Counted from the first letter of the stretch, positions 52,331 through 63,760 are shown. The stretch is 64,000 nt of DNA from Archangium sp. (GCA_030681645.1 JAUXRX010000041.1:104334-168333), one strand, 5' to 3'. Notes: generated from the letters alone by a model not told the origin. Program-made: numbers and translations.

Positions 52331-54191
52331 TCAACCCCGAGACCACGCTGGCCCCGTGGTACGGCAGCGTCCACGAGAAGAACGCAGGATCCACCACGCC
52401 AGCGGTGGAGTACGCGGTCAGCCGAATCACATACACCTGACCTGCGATCATCATCCCCGGGAGGAAGGTGAAGTTGGTACCAGCCGTGTCGACGATCTGA
52501 GTCGCCGCTACCCGAGTCGCGCCATTGCTGTTCGCGAGCCGATCCACCTCCACCCGATACCGCTGAGCAGTCCCCAGCGTGGGGGCGCCCCAGGTGAGCG
52601 TGGGATTGAGCCCCACGCCGGTCTGGTCCACCAGCAGGTCCGCGTTGTTGATGCGAGCGGTGACGGGCGGGCCGAGCACGGGCTGAATCGGCGTCGTGGT
52701 GAACGCCTGCAGCGAACGAATCGAAAGGAACGCCGAGTTGTACGAGACCGGCGTCGCGCCCGGCAGCGTGCGGGTGAGCGGCACGCGATAGCCCGCGTAC
52801 ACCACGCTGCTCCAGCTCGCGGGGTACGGGAGGCCGAGGGCGATGGTGGTGGGCGGCAACGACGGCGCGTACGCGTACCAGGACAACACCTCGGCGAACG
52901 CATCGACGGTGGTCTGGCGCGGGTGAGGCGTCTGGTAGACCGACGCGAAGAAGTACGGCGTGCCGGTTCCGGAGTTGAGCTGGCTGGAGGCGACGACGTA
53001 GTCCGCGCTGCGGTAGTCGTAGGTGAGCGAGGTCTGCGGCGGCAGGGTCAGGTTGCCCGTGACGGTGCGGGGCTGGCCGTCGGCCATCGAGAGGGTGCTG
53101 ACCTCCATCGAGCGGACCGCGGTGGCGACGCCCACGCCGCCGTCGATGGCGTAGGAGTGCTGCACGAGGTACGCGACGTCACCGCGGCTCGAGTCGATCA
53201 TCGTGCTGCCGAAGGCATTCGAATACAGGAAGTAGTTGAGCGTGCCGGCGAAGCTGGTGGCGCCCAGCGTGGGGGCGCCGGTGCCGTACTGCTGGAAGCC
53301 GACGAGGTCGTTCTGACCGGCGTTGAACGAGGTGAAGGCCAGGTAGTCGCTGGTGTCGCTCCACGCGCTGAGGCCGGTGATGGAGAAGGTGAGGTCGGTG
53401 GGATCGATGGTGGCCGGCAGCGCGTCCGAGCGGCCCGGGACGAAGAAGTCGAGGTTCGCGTCGCGGGTGGCGGTCACGAAGTAGCTGCTGTTGAGGCGCA
53501 GCACGTACGGGCCCTGGGGCACGTTGGGGATGGCGTAGGTGCCGTTGGTCTGGCCGACGCCGGTGCGGAAGACGAGGCCGCCGTCTTCGGTGATCCACGC
53601 CCCGATGGTCGCGGTGGAGAGGTTGGGCGTGTTGCTCAGCGTGCCGCCGTCGGCGAGCAGGAACGTGCGCGTGCCGTGACCGATGACGTCGTTGGGTCCG
53701 GTCATGCCGCCGCCGGTGCCGCCGCCAGTGACTCCGCCGCCGCCGCCCGTGACACCACCACCACCGCCAGTCACGCCACCGCCACCTCCGGTGACGCCGC
53801 CACCACCACCGCCCGTGACGCCGCCCCCGCCACCGCCCGTGACGCCGCCGCCACCGCCCGTGACGCCGCCGCCTCCGCCCGTGACGCCGCCGCCACCACC
53901 GCCGGCCGCGCCGCCGCCTGTACCGGTGCCGCCTCCCGTCGTGCCGCCGCCTCCGCCGCTGCCGGTGATGGTGCACACGCCCGCGCTGCAGACCTGGCCG
54001 ATGATGCACGCCTGGCAGACGTTGCCCGGCTGGCCGCACGCGTCGGACGCGTTGCCCAGCTGGCACCTGCCGCCGGTGTCACAGCAGCCAGCGCAGTTGC
54101 TCGGGCCACACTTCGGCGGCGCACAGGCCGGAGTGAGCGCGACGACGAGACCGAAGGTGAGGCCGGTGAAGAACGACTTGAGGGTCGACAT
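52320..54191 (-). CDS. Secreted Cys-module protein with Gly-Val-Thr linker
   Basis: Predicted 623 residues from the ATG at 54191. A signal peptide (LTFGLVVALTPACAPPKC, possibly a lipobox) is followed by the shared Cys module (CGPSNCAGCCDTGGRCQLGN, CQACIIGQVCSAGVC) and about 85 residues of VTGGGG repeats. The rest is beta-rich with several carbohydrate- or fibronectin-like segments (YVLRLNSSYFVTATRDANLD, RYRVEVDRLANSNGATRVAA). Function unknown. It belongs with the proteins at 24079 and 25468 as a family of surface lipoproteins. Confidence 0.82.
   Translation of the reverse strand: MSTLKSFFTGLTFGLVVALTPACAPPKCGPSNCAGCCDTGGRCQLGNASDACGQPGNVCQACIIGQVCSAGVCTITGSGGGGGTTGGGTGTGGGAAGGGGGGVTGGGGGVTGGGGGVTGGGGGGVTGGGGGGVTGGGGGVTGGGGGVTGGGGGVTGGGTGGGMTGPNDVIGHGTRTFLLADGGTLSNTPNLSTATIGAWITEDGGLVFRTGVGQTNGTYAIPNVPQGPYVLRLNSSYFVTATRDANLDFFVPGRSDALPATIDPTDLTFSITGLSAWSDTSDYLAFTSFNAGQNDLVGFQQYGTGAPTLGATSFAGTLNYFLYSNAFGSTMIDSSRGDVAYLVQHSYAIDGGVGVATAVRSMEVSTLSMADGQPRTVTGNLTLPPQTSLTYDYRSADYVVASSQLNSGTGTPYFFASVYQTPHPRQTTVDAFAEVLSWYAYAPSLPPTTIALGLPYPASWSSVVYAGYRVPLTRTLPGATPVSYNSAFLSIRSLQAFTTTPIQPVLGPPVTARINNADLLVDQTGVGLNPTLTWGAPTLGTAQRYRVEVDRLANSNGATRVAATQIVDTAGTNFTFLPGMMIAGQVYVIRLTAYSTAGVVDPAFFSWTLPYHGASVVSGLIRP
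53690..53960 (-). repeat. Gly-rich VTGGGG repeat region
   Basis: About 270 bp of degenerate repeats coding for at least eight VTGGGG-type units in the linker of the secreted protein at 54191. Like the repeats at 510 and 25617, it follows or precedes a Cys-rich or folded module and forms a flexible spacer. Confidence 0.85.
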
Positions 54192-54286
54192 GGGGGCGCA
54201 AGGAACCACTTTGCGGGGGCTGGCGCCAGCAGTCGCGTTGCCTCTGCGCTCGCGCTGGCGGGACGATCTCCGAGTAGAGTGGCGCC

Positions 54287-54874
54287 GTGCTTCAGTCTGC
54301 CCACGACACCATCGACCAGCGCATCTTCTTCAACTTCGACTGGGACGAGTTCCAGCGCTTCCTGGAGATCCGAAGCGAGCGTCGCGGCAACCGCATCACC
54401 TACCTCGATGGCGTGCTGGAGATCATGAGCCCGTCCCACATGCATGAAGGCATCAAGTCCCGCATCGGCCGGCTGCTCGAGCTGTGGGCGACGTTCGAAG
54501 AGGTCGATCTCTCGTCGTGGGGTTCGACGACGTTGAAGAAGAAGCGCAGCAAGGTGGGGGCTGAGCCTGACGAGTGCTACGTCGTGGGTCGCGCAGAGTG
54601 GCCCGGTCGGCCCGATCTCGCGATCGAAGTCAGCTGGACCTCTGGTGGCATCGACAAGCTCGAGGTGTACGACCGCCTGGAGGTACCTGAGGTCTGGTTC
54701 TGGGAAGACGACCGCCTCACGATTCACGTCCGCAAGCCGCGCGGGGGCTATGCAAAGCGCAAGAAGAGCGCTCTCTTCCCCACGCTCGACATCGAGACGT
54801 TCTCCGCGCACGCAGCGGACCCTGATCAGCCCCGTGCGGTGCGCACCTTCCTCGCGGCGCTCCGGAAGAACTGA
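54287..54874 (+). CDS. Uma2-family (DUF820) PD-(D/E)xK nuclease-like protein
   Basis: Predicted 195 residues from a GTG at 54287. Segments typical of the family are DWDEFQRFLEIRSERRGNRI, YLDGVLEIMSPSHMHEGIK and RPDLAIEVSWTSGGIDKLEV. The last holds the PD-(D/E)xK acidic and basic positions, then YDRLEVPEVWFWEDDRL. Family members are abundant in cyanobacteria and some myxobacteria; the biological role is unresolved. It is monocistronic and divergent from the secreted protein at 54191. Confidence 0.9.
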   Translation: MLQSAHDTIDQRIFFNFDWDEFQRFLEIRSERRGNRITYLDGVLEIMSPSHMHEGIKSRIGRLLELWATFEEVDLSSWGSTTLKKKRSKVGAEPDECYVVGRAEWPGRPDLAIEVSWTSGGIDKLEVYDRLEVPEVWFWEDDRLTIHVRKPRGGYAKRKKSALFPTLDIETFSAHAADPDQPRAVRTFLAALRKN

Positions 54875-54889
54875 CGCCCGACGGCCTGC

Positions 54890-56274
54890 TCAGACCAACG
54901 AGTTGGTGACGACGCCCTTCGCGAGGGTCGCGTCGCCGAAGTCGTCGGTGGGGGAGCCGTCGCTCTTCCGCACGCCCATCGCGTTGATCAGCGTGTTGAG
55001 CATCTGGTTCACCGGCTTCTTCTGGTGATCGATCACCTGGCCCGTGCGCAGCGTGCCGCCCGCCCCACCCGCGATGATCCACGGAGTCGTGGACGCGTCG
55101 TGCGGCGGGCCGTTGCCGAGATCGTTGTTCCACACCGCCGCGCAGTCATCGAGCAGCGTGCCGCCGTTCGGCGACGCGTAGCCGTCGAGGCGATCGAGCA
55201 GGTGCTTGAAGAAGCCCAGGTGCATGCGATCGATCTGGTGGTGCAGCTCCACCGCGTCGGGGATCGCCTCACCATCGGCGCCGTCCGCGTAGATGCGATG
55301 GCTGATCCAATGGAAGCTGGGCAGCTTCGTGCCGTTGAGCGTGTACTGCGTGCCGTCGTTGCCGTGACCGACCTGCAGCGTCGCCACGTGGTTGAGCCGG
55401 CAGTTGAACGCCCACGCCGCCAGGTCCATGAAGCTGCGCACCACCTGCGGCCGCACGTCATTCGACTCCGGCTGGGTGATCGCCTGCGCGGCCGCGACGC
55501 GATCGGCCTCGAGGTCGCAGGTCATCTGCAGCTCCATGTCGCGCACCGCGGCGAGGTGCTGTTCCAGACGGGCCTTGTCGCGGGTCGAGAGCTGCGGCTT
55601 GCCGGTGAGCTCACGGAGTTGCGTGCGCACCAGGTCGTTCACGCTCTTGCGGCGGTTCGCCACCAGCACCTGTACCTCGGGCGGAGCCGATGCGAGCCCC
55701 GTCAGCCGCATGTACGCGCTCAGCGGTGAACGCTCTGCCGCCGCGCGCTGCTGCGCTGCGCTCCACGAGAGGCCGTTGCCGATGTACGTGTTCGTCGGGC
55801 CCGCCATGAACACCAGCGGCGCGTTGCCCGCGCCGTTGAGCGTGTCGCTGAGGTGCCAGTCGACCGAGCGGCCCTGCGCCAGCGGGGAGTTGCTCGTGCC
55901 GCCGGTGTGGTTCTGCGCGGTCAACAACTGGGGAATCGCCTCGGCGTGTCCGCACGAGTTCCGCGCGAAGGGCAGCCGCACGTTCTTCACCATCAACAGC
56001 CGCTGCGCGTAGTCGCCCAGCACGCTGGTGGCGCGATCGGCGTTGGTGGTCTTGAGGTCGGCCACCGTGAGCGCCCCGAGCGCGCGCGGCCAGAACCGCT
56101 CACCGGCCTCACTGCCCTCCTGCACAATGCCGTTGCCCGCGCGCACCACCATGAGGAAGCGGTGGCGCGTCATGCCCTGCCCCCACGCGGCGCGCGGCAG
56201 CAGCGACTCGAAGAACGGGAGCGCGAGCGTCACTCCGCCCAGGCCCGTCAGAAATCGGCGTCGGCTCCAGTCGC

Positions 56275-56278
<4 letters not shown>
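54890..56278 (-). CDS. DUF1552-family exported protein with twin-arginine signal
   Basis: Predicted 462 residues from a GTG at 56278, which overlaps the previous stop by GTGA and has a GGAGG site. The N-terminus SRRRFLTGLGGVTLALPFFE is a twin-arginine export signal. The rest follows the DUF1552 pattern (FLMVVRAGNGIVQEGSEAG, NHTGGTSNSPLAQGRSVDWH, TTPWIIAGGAGGTLRTGQVI). DUF1552 proteins are usually encoded with DUF1592 proteins in Planctomycetes and myxobacteria and are thought to be secreted enzymes or binding proteins of unknown substrate. Confidence 0.92.
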
Positions 56279-57921
<1,643 letters not shown>

Positions 57922-57965
57922 CGGGAAGGACGCATTGTCGTAGGTCAAGGCGCCGCCGGGCAACG

Positions 57966-57983
57966 TGAGAACTGTCGTTCTCA
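57966..57983. promoter_or_regulatory. Palindrome upstream of the DUF1592/DUF1552 operon
   Basis: TGAGAAC-TGTC-GTTCTCA is a perfect 7-bp inverted repeat with a 4-base centre, 45 bases before the ATG at 57921. It has the form GAAC-N4-GTTC, the LexA-box pattern of Gram-positive bacteria, but myxobacterial LexA sites differ. An operator of some kind is plausible. Confidence 0.5.
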
Positions 57984-57997
57984 GGTGGGATAGGCGC

Positions 57998-59707
57998 TCA
58001 CTCCGCGCCCTTGAGTTTGCGGAACACCTCTTCTTCAAAGGCCTTGCCGTCCTTCATTGCAGCCTCACTGTCCGCGAGCTCCAGCAGCCCGTCTGTCTGG
58101 AGGGCCTCGAGCGCCGGCAGCGGGCCGACGAGCACCGAGGCGGTCTGATCCCCGGTGGGCAACGTGACGAAGCGCAGCTCGCTCTTCTGCTCGATCAGCA
58201 GCGCGTTGAGTAGGCCCAGCACCGCGGCGGTGTCGTACCAATCGCCGTGATTCTCCGCGCGGACCGCGTAGCGCTTGCCTGAGAGGAACGCGTGCAGCTC
58301 GTACGGGCCGTCGTCCATCTGGTCCTCGGGAGGCGCGACCTCTTCGAACAGCGCTCCCTCGAGCGGCGGGGCCAGCTTCGCCAGCCGCGCGAGGAGGACG
58401 TGGTGGCCGTTGGGGAAGGTGCCGGTCTCGACGTCGAAGCGCTCGAGCCTGTCGGCGGCGACGAGCATTCCCTCGACCGTCACGGACTGCCGCTCGGTGT
58501 CCTTCGCGTCGGAAGGCAGCAGCATGGCCTTCACCAGCCGCGCGTGCAGGCCGCCCTCGGGGAACAGGGTGAGCGTTCGCGCGACCACGCCCAGGTCTCC
58601 AGGCTTCTTCGCCAACCGCTGAGAGTGGATCTTCAGGAACGACTGAAGGGCCGCACGATCCACCTGGCTCATGGCGAGCAGGCACTGCGCGGCCTGGTCG
58701 TCAGCCTTCTTCGCGCAGCGCTCGAGGGTTGCGAGATACGCGGGCACGCCGAACCGTTTGGGAAACTCTGCGCTCACGGGCCCGAAGTACGCGAGCACGT
58801 CCTCCACGCCGGCATCGGGGCCCGGCTTCTGCGGCTGGTTCTGCGAGAGGAACGCGAGCGGATCATCCTCATCGCGCTCTTCGGGGAAGAACCCGGTGCA
58901 CATCGCGTCGCGCCGCAGGTCGGGGTGATCGCACGACTTGCGGCCCAGCGCCTTCGCCGCCTCGTTGGGGCTGTGCAGCAGGCCCAGCGCGAGGGTCGCG
59001 CGCTTCTGCGCGTCGTGAGTGGACCTCTGCAGCGCCTCCACCTCCTTGAGCACGGGGCCCTGCATGTGCGCGAAGCCGAAGCCGATGGGTCGCAGCGCCT
59101 GCGCGGTCGCAGCGTTCTTCACCAGCCGCTTCGCCGCCGCGGCGAAGCGCGGACTGAAGGGCACCAGGCCTTCACCGCGCTCGAAGTAGAACTCCACCAC
59201 CTGCTCGTCAGGCGCGTCGGCTCGCTCGAAGAGCAGCGCGAGCTTCGGGTCGTGGCAGCGAGTGAGCTTGCCGTACAACACCTCCTTCACCCGCGCACCG
59301 GCTGAGGGCAACACGCTGCCCATCCACGTGCAGGTCTGCGCCGAGGGCGAGTAGCCGAAGACGCGGTCGTAGTACCAGCCGAGCTCTCGCGAGAGCGGCA
59401 CGTCCTTCGTGGCTGTCTCGAGCGCGGCGAGCACCTGCGCGCGCAACGCCGGGCTCGCGTCGAGCTGCAGCGAAATGAACTCGTCGGGCGGAGCGTCCTT
59501 GATGCCTGCGGTCGTCGTCGGCAGCGCGGCGCGGTACCGGGCAGGTGCTGCCTCGTCGGTGACCTTCGGCGTGGCCAGCTCGAAGGCCAGCTTCGATTTC
59601 GGCGTCGCCTTTGCCGTCACCGCCTTCGGCAGCGGAGCGGGCGACAGGTCAGCCTCCTTCTTCGTGCACGCAGCGAGGAGGAGAGCGAAGAGCAGGAGAG
59701 AGCGCAT
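57998..59707 (-). CDS. Large uncharacterised lipoprotein
   Basis: Predicted 569 residues. The lipoprotein signal MRSLLLFALLLAACTKKEAD is clear, with Cys followed by Thr-Lys-Lys. A Lys/Pro/Ala-rich linker leads to a helical domain with DEFISLQLDASPALRAQVLA, YYDRVFGYSPSAQTCTWMG and RAENHGDWYDTAAVLGLLNA. Cys pairs are scattered. I do not recognise a family. It is upstream of, but separated from, the DUF1592 operon. Confidence 0.83.
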   Translation of the reverse strand: MRSLLLFALLLAACTKKEADLSPAPLPKAVTAKATPKSKLAFELATPKVTDEAAPARYRAALPTTTAGIKDAPPDEFISLQLDASPALRAQVLAALETATKDVPLSRELGWYYDRVFGYSPSAQTCTWMGSVLPSAGARVKEVLYGKLTRCHDPKLALLFERADAPDEQVVEFYFERGEGLVPFSPRFAAAAKRLVKNAATAQALRPIGFGFAHMQGPVLKEVEALQRSTHDAQKRATLALGLLHSPNEAAKALGRKSCDHPDLRRDAMCTGFFPEERDEDDPLAFLSQNQPQKPGPDAGVEDVLAYFGPVSAEFPKRFGVPAYLATLERCAKKADDQAAQCLLAMSQVDRAALQSFLKIHSQRLAKKPGDLGVVARTLTLFPEGGLHARLVKAMLLPSDAKDTERQSVTVEGMLVAADRLERFDVETGTFPNGHHVLLARLAKLAPPLEGALFEEVAPPEDQMDDGPYELHAFLSGKRYAVRAENHGDWYDTAAVLGLLNALLIEQKSELRFVTLPTGDQTASVLVGPLPALEALQTDGLLELADSEAAMKDGKAFEEEVFRKLKGAE

Positions 59708-59812
59708 GGGCGCGCACTCTGCCGTGACTGTAGACTCATGCCCAGCCGACGAAGACTCTCCTGCTCATGCTGTTCGTCCTGCTCGCCCCGCCGCCTTGAC
59801 CTGTCCTGCGGT

Positions 59813-60274
59813 TCAGGCCGGCGCTGCAGTTGCCGGCATTGCCTCCAGCAGCGCCCACACCGCGTCCTCGGGGAAGGCGCTGCCGGGGTTGGTCGCGCGT
59901 TGCAGCAAGGTGATCCGCCCCGCGCCGTCCGTGACGATGGTGCCCGACTGCTGCACCAGCTCGAACAGCACCCGCTTGAAGCCGGCCTGCTCATGGGCGG
60001 CCCGGCTCTGCACCACGGGAAAGGTCGCGCCCAACGACTTCGCCACGCCCAGCTCGGAGTCAGGGGCCGGCACCACCACCGCGATCTTCAGTCCGTGACG
60101 GGCGAAGTCTCCCTGCATGGCGATCAACCGCTTCACGTGCGCGCGGCACAGCGGGCAATCGGCGGTGCGCATGAAGTAGAGCAACAAGCCCCCAGGGCCC
60201 GCTTCCAGGCGCGCGGGTTTGCCGTCACGGAGAACCTCGAAATGGGGAAGGGCGTCGCCGACTTGAAGGAGCAT
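59813..60274 (-). CDS. Redoxin/AhpC-TSA-type thioredoxin-fold protein
   Basis: Predicted 153 residues without a signal peptide. Thioredoxin fold with the active-site motif TADCPLCRAHVKRL (C40-x2-C43), where peroxiredoxins carry their peroxidatic Cys, plus LKIAVVVPAPDSELGVAKSL and FPVVQSRAAHEQAGF. The two-Cys active site suggests peroxidase or thiol-disulfide exchange. No typical ribosome-binding site is seen at the ATG. It is not linked to other redox genes here. Confidence 0.85.
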   Translation of the reverse strand: MLLQVGDALPHFEVLRDGKPARLEAGPGGLLLYFMRTADCPLCRAHVKRLIAMQGDFARHGLKIAVVVPAPDSELGVAKSLGATFPVVQSRAAHEQAGFKRVLFELVQQSGTIVTDGAGRITLLQRATNPGSAFPEDAVWALLEAMPATAAPA

Positions 60275-60922
60275 GTCGGCGTAGATGCAGCTGCTCCCCC
60301 CGAGGGTACAACGCCCTCACCGATCAGGCAGTGCGCCGCCGCCAGGGGGATCAGGGAACGCACAGCGGGCCACGTTGTGGGTCGCGTCGTCGACCACCGC
60401 GATCATCTCGCCGAACTCAAGCACCCGTCCGTGCATCGGTTGCGGAGATCATCCCGGTGTCGCTGATGGCTCACCGCGCGCCGATCACTGAATCCAGGGG
60501 CAATTCAGAGACAGGTCCCCACGACACGAGACGGTCGCCCACCCCTCGGGGACGCGGGTGTCTCTGAAAAGCCAGCAGACGCCATCGGCTGGCGAGGCGG
60601 CGCACGTGAAGGACGTGCCGGGGAGGAGGTCGCTCGGCGTGGCGCACCCAGCGTATTCGCCAGGGCCGCTTTTGACGCTGGGCGAGTGCACTGCGCGAAT
60701 CGAGCGGCGGCCACCGCAGGGGCACCGCAGCACGTCGGTGCCAAAGGTCCTTTGATGGAGCTGAGCCCAGTCGAGACGGGGCGGCTTCGGCTGCTTCTTC
60801 GGCGCCGCACGTGGAGTGGGGCGCCAGACTGAGCGGGTAGCTGCTCGGTCGTTCGACCGGCGCCATGTAGGTGTCGCACGCCTTCGATTGCTTCTTTGCT
60901 GCCCGGGCTGAGGCAGCAAACA
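60275..60922. other. 648-bp region of decayed sequence
   Basis: No intact gene is supported. It carries the transposase remnant (60540-60860) and a 39-codon open frame on the minus strand (60317-60436, GRVLEFGEMIAVVDDATHNV) that may be a fragment of a lost gene. Confidence 0.6.
60485..60860 (-). pseudogene. IS91-type transposase C-terminal remnant joined to an unknown Cys-rich end
   Basis: The minus-strand frame holds RLDWAQLHQRTFGTDVLRCP then CGGRRSIRAVH, which matches the conserved end of IS91-family transposases (LDWAxLLxRxFxLDVLxCPxCGGRxRxLAxI, with the two-cysteine zinc knuckle). No N-terminal catalytic part is present. Downstream the frame changes character (DLLPGTSFTCAASPADGVC, CRGDLSLNCPWIQ), as if the remnant is fused to the end of a different secreted protein. 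A decayed insertion. Confidence 0.6.
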
Positions 60923-63760
60923 ATGCCGCCAATGCTTCGACGTGTCCTGTTGGCGGTGGTGTCCAGTGGCGTCGTCCTCCTCACCGCCTGCGACTCGCCG
61001 AACGGACAGGCCGACGCTTCGACAGATGCGTCGGTCGATCAGCCCGACGCGTCTGTGGAGCAGCCCGACGCCTCCACGCCCGACGCCGGGTGCCCGGGCA
61101 CGACCACGATCTGCAACGGGGTCTGCGTCGACCCGAACGTGGACGCGCTGAACTGCGGCGCGTGCGGAAACGCGTGCGCGACGGGGGACGTCTGCAGCAG
61201 CGGCCTCTGCACGTTGGGCTGCGCGACGGGACAGACGGTGTGCTCGGCGCTCCCCGATGGCGGCGCGCCTCCCGACGGCGGCGCGCCCAAGGTGTGCGTG
61301 GACCTGCAGACCGCGGCGAGTGACTGCGGCGCGTGCGGAGTGACGTGCGCGGACAGCATGAGCTGCTCCAACGGCGTGTGCAGCGATCTCTGCACCGCGC
61401 CCCTCACGTACTGCGGCACGTGCGTCGACCCCCGCTTCGATCCAGACCACTGCGGCGGCTGCGCCAACGCCTGCTCGAGCCAGAACATCCCCACGCGCAC
61501 CTGCTCGGCCTCGACGTGCAGCAGCGCGTGCGCGGCCGGCTTCGCAGACTGCAACACCGACAAGCTCACCGACGGTTGCGAGGTGAACACCAACACCACG
61601 CTCGCGCACTGCGGTGGCTGCAACCAGGCCTGCGCGTTGCCCGGCGCCGTGGAGTCTTGCGTCTCGGGCATGTGCACGCTGACCTCGTGCGATCCCGGCT
61701 TCGCTGACTGCGATCTCGCGGTGCCCAACGGCTGCGAGGTCGACACCAACTCGACGCTGGCCAGCTGCGGCGGCTGCAACCAGGTCTGCGCGCTGCCCAA
61801 CGCCGCCGAGAGCTGCGTGAGCGGCACCTGCACGCTGGGCACCTGCACCGCGGGCTTCGAGAACTGTGACTCGGTCTCCACCAACGGCTGTGAGATCGAC
61901 ACCGTCACCGACGTCGCCCACTGCGGCGCGTGCAACCAGGCCTGCACGCTCGCGAACGCGGTGCCGAGCTGCGTCTCCAGTGCTTGCGCCATCGACTCGT
62001 GCACGCCGGGGCACGGCGACTGCAACCTCGTCGCGGCTGATGGCTGCGAGCTGGACACCGCCACCAGCCTCACGCACTGCGGCGGCTGCGGGCAGCCCTG
62101 TGCGCTCGCCAACGCGGCCGAGACCTGCGTCGCCGGCGCGTGCACGCTGGGAGCCTGCACCGGCTCGTTCCGCAACTGCGACGCCGTCGTGACTACCGGG
62201 TGCGAGGCCGACATCAACAGCTCGCTCGCCCATTGCGGCGGTTGCAATCAGGCGTGCGCGATCCCCTTCGCCAACGTGACCTGCAACACGGGCACCTGCA
62301 CCTTCGGCAGCTGCCAGACCGGCCACTACGACCTCGACGGGAACACCGACAACGGCTGCGAGTACGCCTGCACCTTCATCAGCGCCACCGATCTCCCCGA
62401 TGACGGCTTCGTCGACGCCAACTGTGATGGCCTCGACGGAGATCCGACGCTGGCCGTGTTCGTGCGCTCGGGTGACGGCCTCGACACCAACCCCGGCACG
62501 ATGGCGGCGCCGATGCGCAGCCTCACGGCCGGCATCGCGAGGGCGAACAGCACGGGGAAGACGCAGGTCTACGTGGCGGGCGGCGTCTACACCGGGCTCG
62601 TCACCCTGGTGAACGGCATCTCGCTCTACGGGGCCTACGGCGCGGTCGGCGCGTGGACACGCTCTGCCTCGAACTTCTCCAACGTCTTCAACTCCGTCCT
62701 GGGGACGGTGATCGTGATGCAGGGAAACGCCATCACCAGCCCCACCACCGTCGACCGCTTCCGGATCGAGGCGACCTCCTCCGGTGGGCCGGGAGCGACG
62801 GCGTACGTCGTTCACTGCGTCGGCTGCACCGGGCTGATCTTCAAGAACAACCGCGTCACCGCTGCCAACGGCGGCCAGGGAGCGGACGGCGCCAATGGCG
62901 CCCCGGGCGCGGCTGGCGGCAACGGCGCGACAGGCGGCGCCGTCGGCTCGGCGTGCACCGTCCCCGGGAACGGCGGCGCCGGCGGCGCATCGACCTGTAA
63001 CCGAGCCGGAGGTTCGGGTGGCAACGGCGGGGGCTTCACCTCGGCGAGCACGTCGGGCACCGCCGCCCTCGGCGGGGCGTCCGGTGGCGCTGGTGGAGCG
63101 AACTCACCCGTCGGCTCCCCTGGGGGCAACGGGGCCAACGGCGTGATGGCCCCTGGGCCTGCGACCAACGGCTTCGGCGCAGCGGGCGGTCTCGTCGTGG
63201 GCAACTTCTGGGTCACCAACGCTTCCACGAGCGGCGGCTCCGGGTTCGACGGCCTCGGGGGCGGAGGCGGCGGCGGCGCTGGCGCTGCGTTGGGCGCGGC
63301 GTTCGTCCCGGCCTCGCCCGGAAATGGAGGAGGCGGTGGAGGCGCCGGCGGCTGTGCTGGCGGCGCAGGGACGCAGGGAGCTCCTGGCGGCGGCTCGTTC
63401 GGCGTCTTCCTCGCCAACTCGACGGGCGCGGTGCTCACCAACAACACCATCATCAGCGGGCAGGGCGGCAACGGCGGCGCGGGCGGCACCGGCGGAACAG
63501 GTGGTGCCGGCGGGGCTCGCGGGAACACCGTGAGCGGCAACTGCACCGTCGCTCAACCGGGTGGTCTGGGCGGCGCAGGCAGCAGCGGCGGCGCCGGTGG
63601 CCATGGCGGCGGCGGTGCGGGCGGGCCTTCGTATGCCGTCTATCGCCACAACTCGACCGTGACCGTCGCCGGGAACACCCTCACCAATGGGCCGGGTGGC
63701 GCAGGTGGGACTTCAGCAGGAAATGCAGGTGGTGCCGGCGTCTCGGCTCCCGTCTTCTGA
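60923..63760 (+). CDS. Cys-rich-repeat, beta-helix and Gly-rich surface lipoprotein
   Basis: Predicted 945 residues from the ATG at 60923 with GAGG upstream. Lipoprotein signal (LLAVVSSGVVLLTAC) then an Asp/Ser-rich linker. Residues about 55-480 contain about six degenerate repeats of about 46 residues, each with units like GCEVDTNSTLASCGGCNQVC and ALPNAAESCVSGTCTLGTC. Residues about 490-650 suggest a parallel beta-helix (SGDGLDTNPGTMAAPMRSL, TQVYVAGGVYTGLVTLVNG). From about 650 on the protein is Gly/Ala/Asn-rich, like PE-PGRS-type surfaces. Probably a large adhesive or matrix protein. Confidence 0.88.
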   Translation: MPPMLRRVLLAVVSSGVVLLTACDSPNGQADASTDASVDQPDASVEQPDASTPDAGCPGTTTICNGVCVDPNVDALNCGACGNACATGDVCSSGLCTLGCATGQTVCSALPDGGAPPDGGAPKVCVDLQTAASDCGACGVTCADSMSCSNGVCSDLCTAPLTYCGTCVDPRFDPDHCGGCANACSSQNIPTRTCSASTCSSACAAGFADCNTDKLTDGCEVNTNTTLAHCGGCNQACALPGAVESCVSGMCTLTSCDPGFADCDLAVPNGCEVDTNSTLASCGGCNQVCALPNAAESCVSGTCTLGTCTAGFENCDSVSTNGCEIDTVTDVAHCGACNQACTLANAVPSCVSSACAIDSCTPGHGDCNLVAADGCELDTATSLTHCGGCGQPCALANAAETCVAGACTLGACTGSFRNCDAVVTTGCEADINSSLAHCGGCNQACAIPFANVTCNTGTCTFGSCQTGHYDLDGNTDNGCEYACTFISATDLPDDGFVDANCDGLDGDPTLAVFVRSGDGLDTNPGTMAAPMRSLTAGIARANSTGKTQVYVAGGVYTGLVTLVNGISLYGAYGAVGAWTRSASNFSNVFNSVLGTVIVMQGNAITSPTTVDRFRIEATSSGGPGATAYVVHCVGCTGLIFKNNRVTAANGGQGADGANGAPGAAGGNGATGGAVGSACTVPGNGGAGGASTCNRAGGSGGNGGGFTSASTSGTAALGGASGGAGGANSPVGSPGGNGANGVMAPGPATNGFGAAGGLVVGNFWVTNASTSGGSGFDGLGGGGGGGAGAALGAAFVPASPGNGGGGGGAGGCAGGAGTQGAPGGGSFGVFLANSTGAVLTNNTIISGQGGNGGAGGTGGTGGAGGARGNTVSGNCTVAQPGGLGGAGSSGGAGGHGGGGAGGPSYAVYRHNSTVTVAGNTLTNGPGGAGGTSAGNAGGAGVSAPVF

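Noticed and set aside
60317..60436. 39-codon minus-strand open frame (MHGRVLEFGEMIAVVDDATH).
   Set aside because: Too short, with an in-frame stop just upstream and no ribosome-binding site; kept only as a note on the decayed region.
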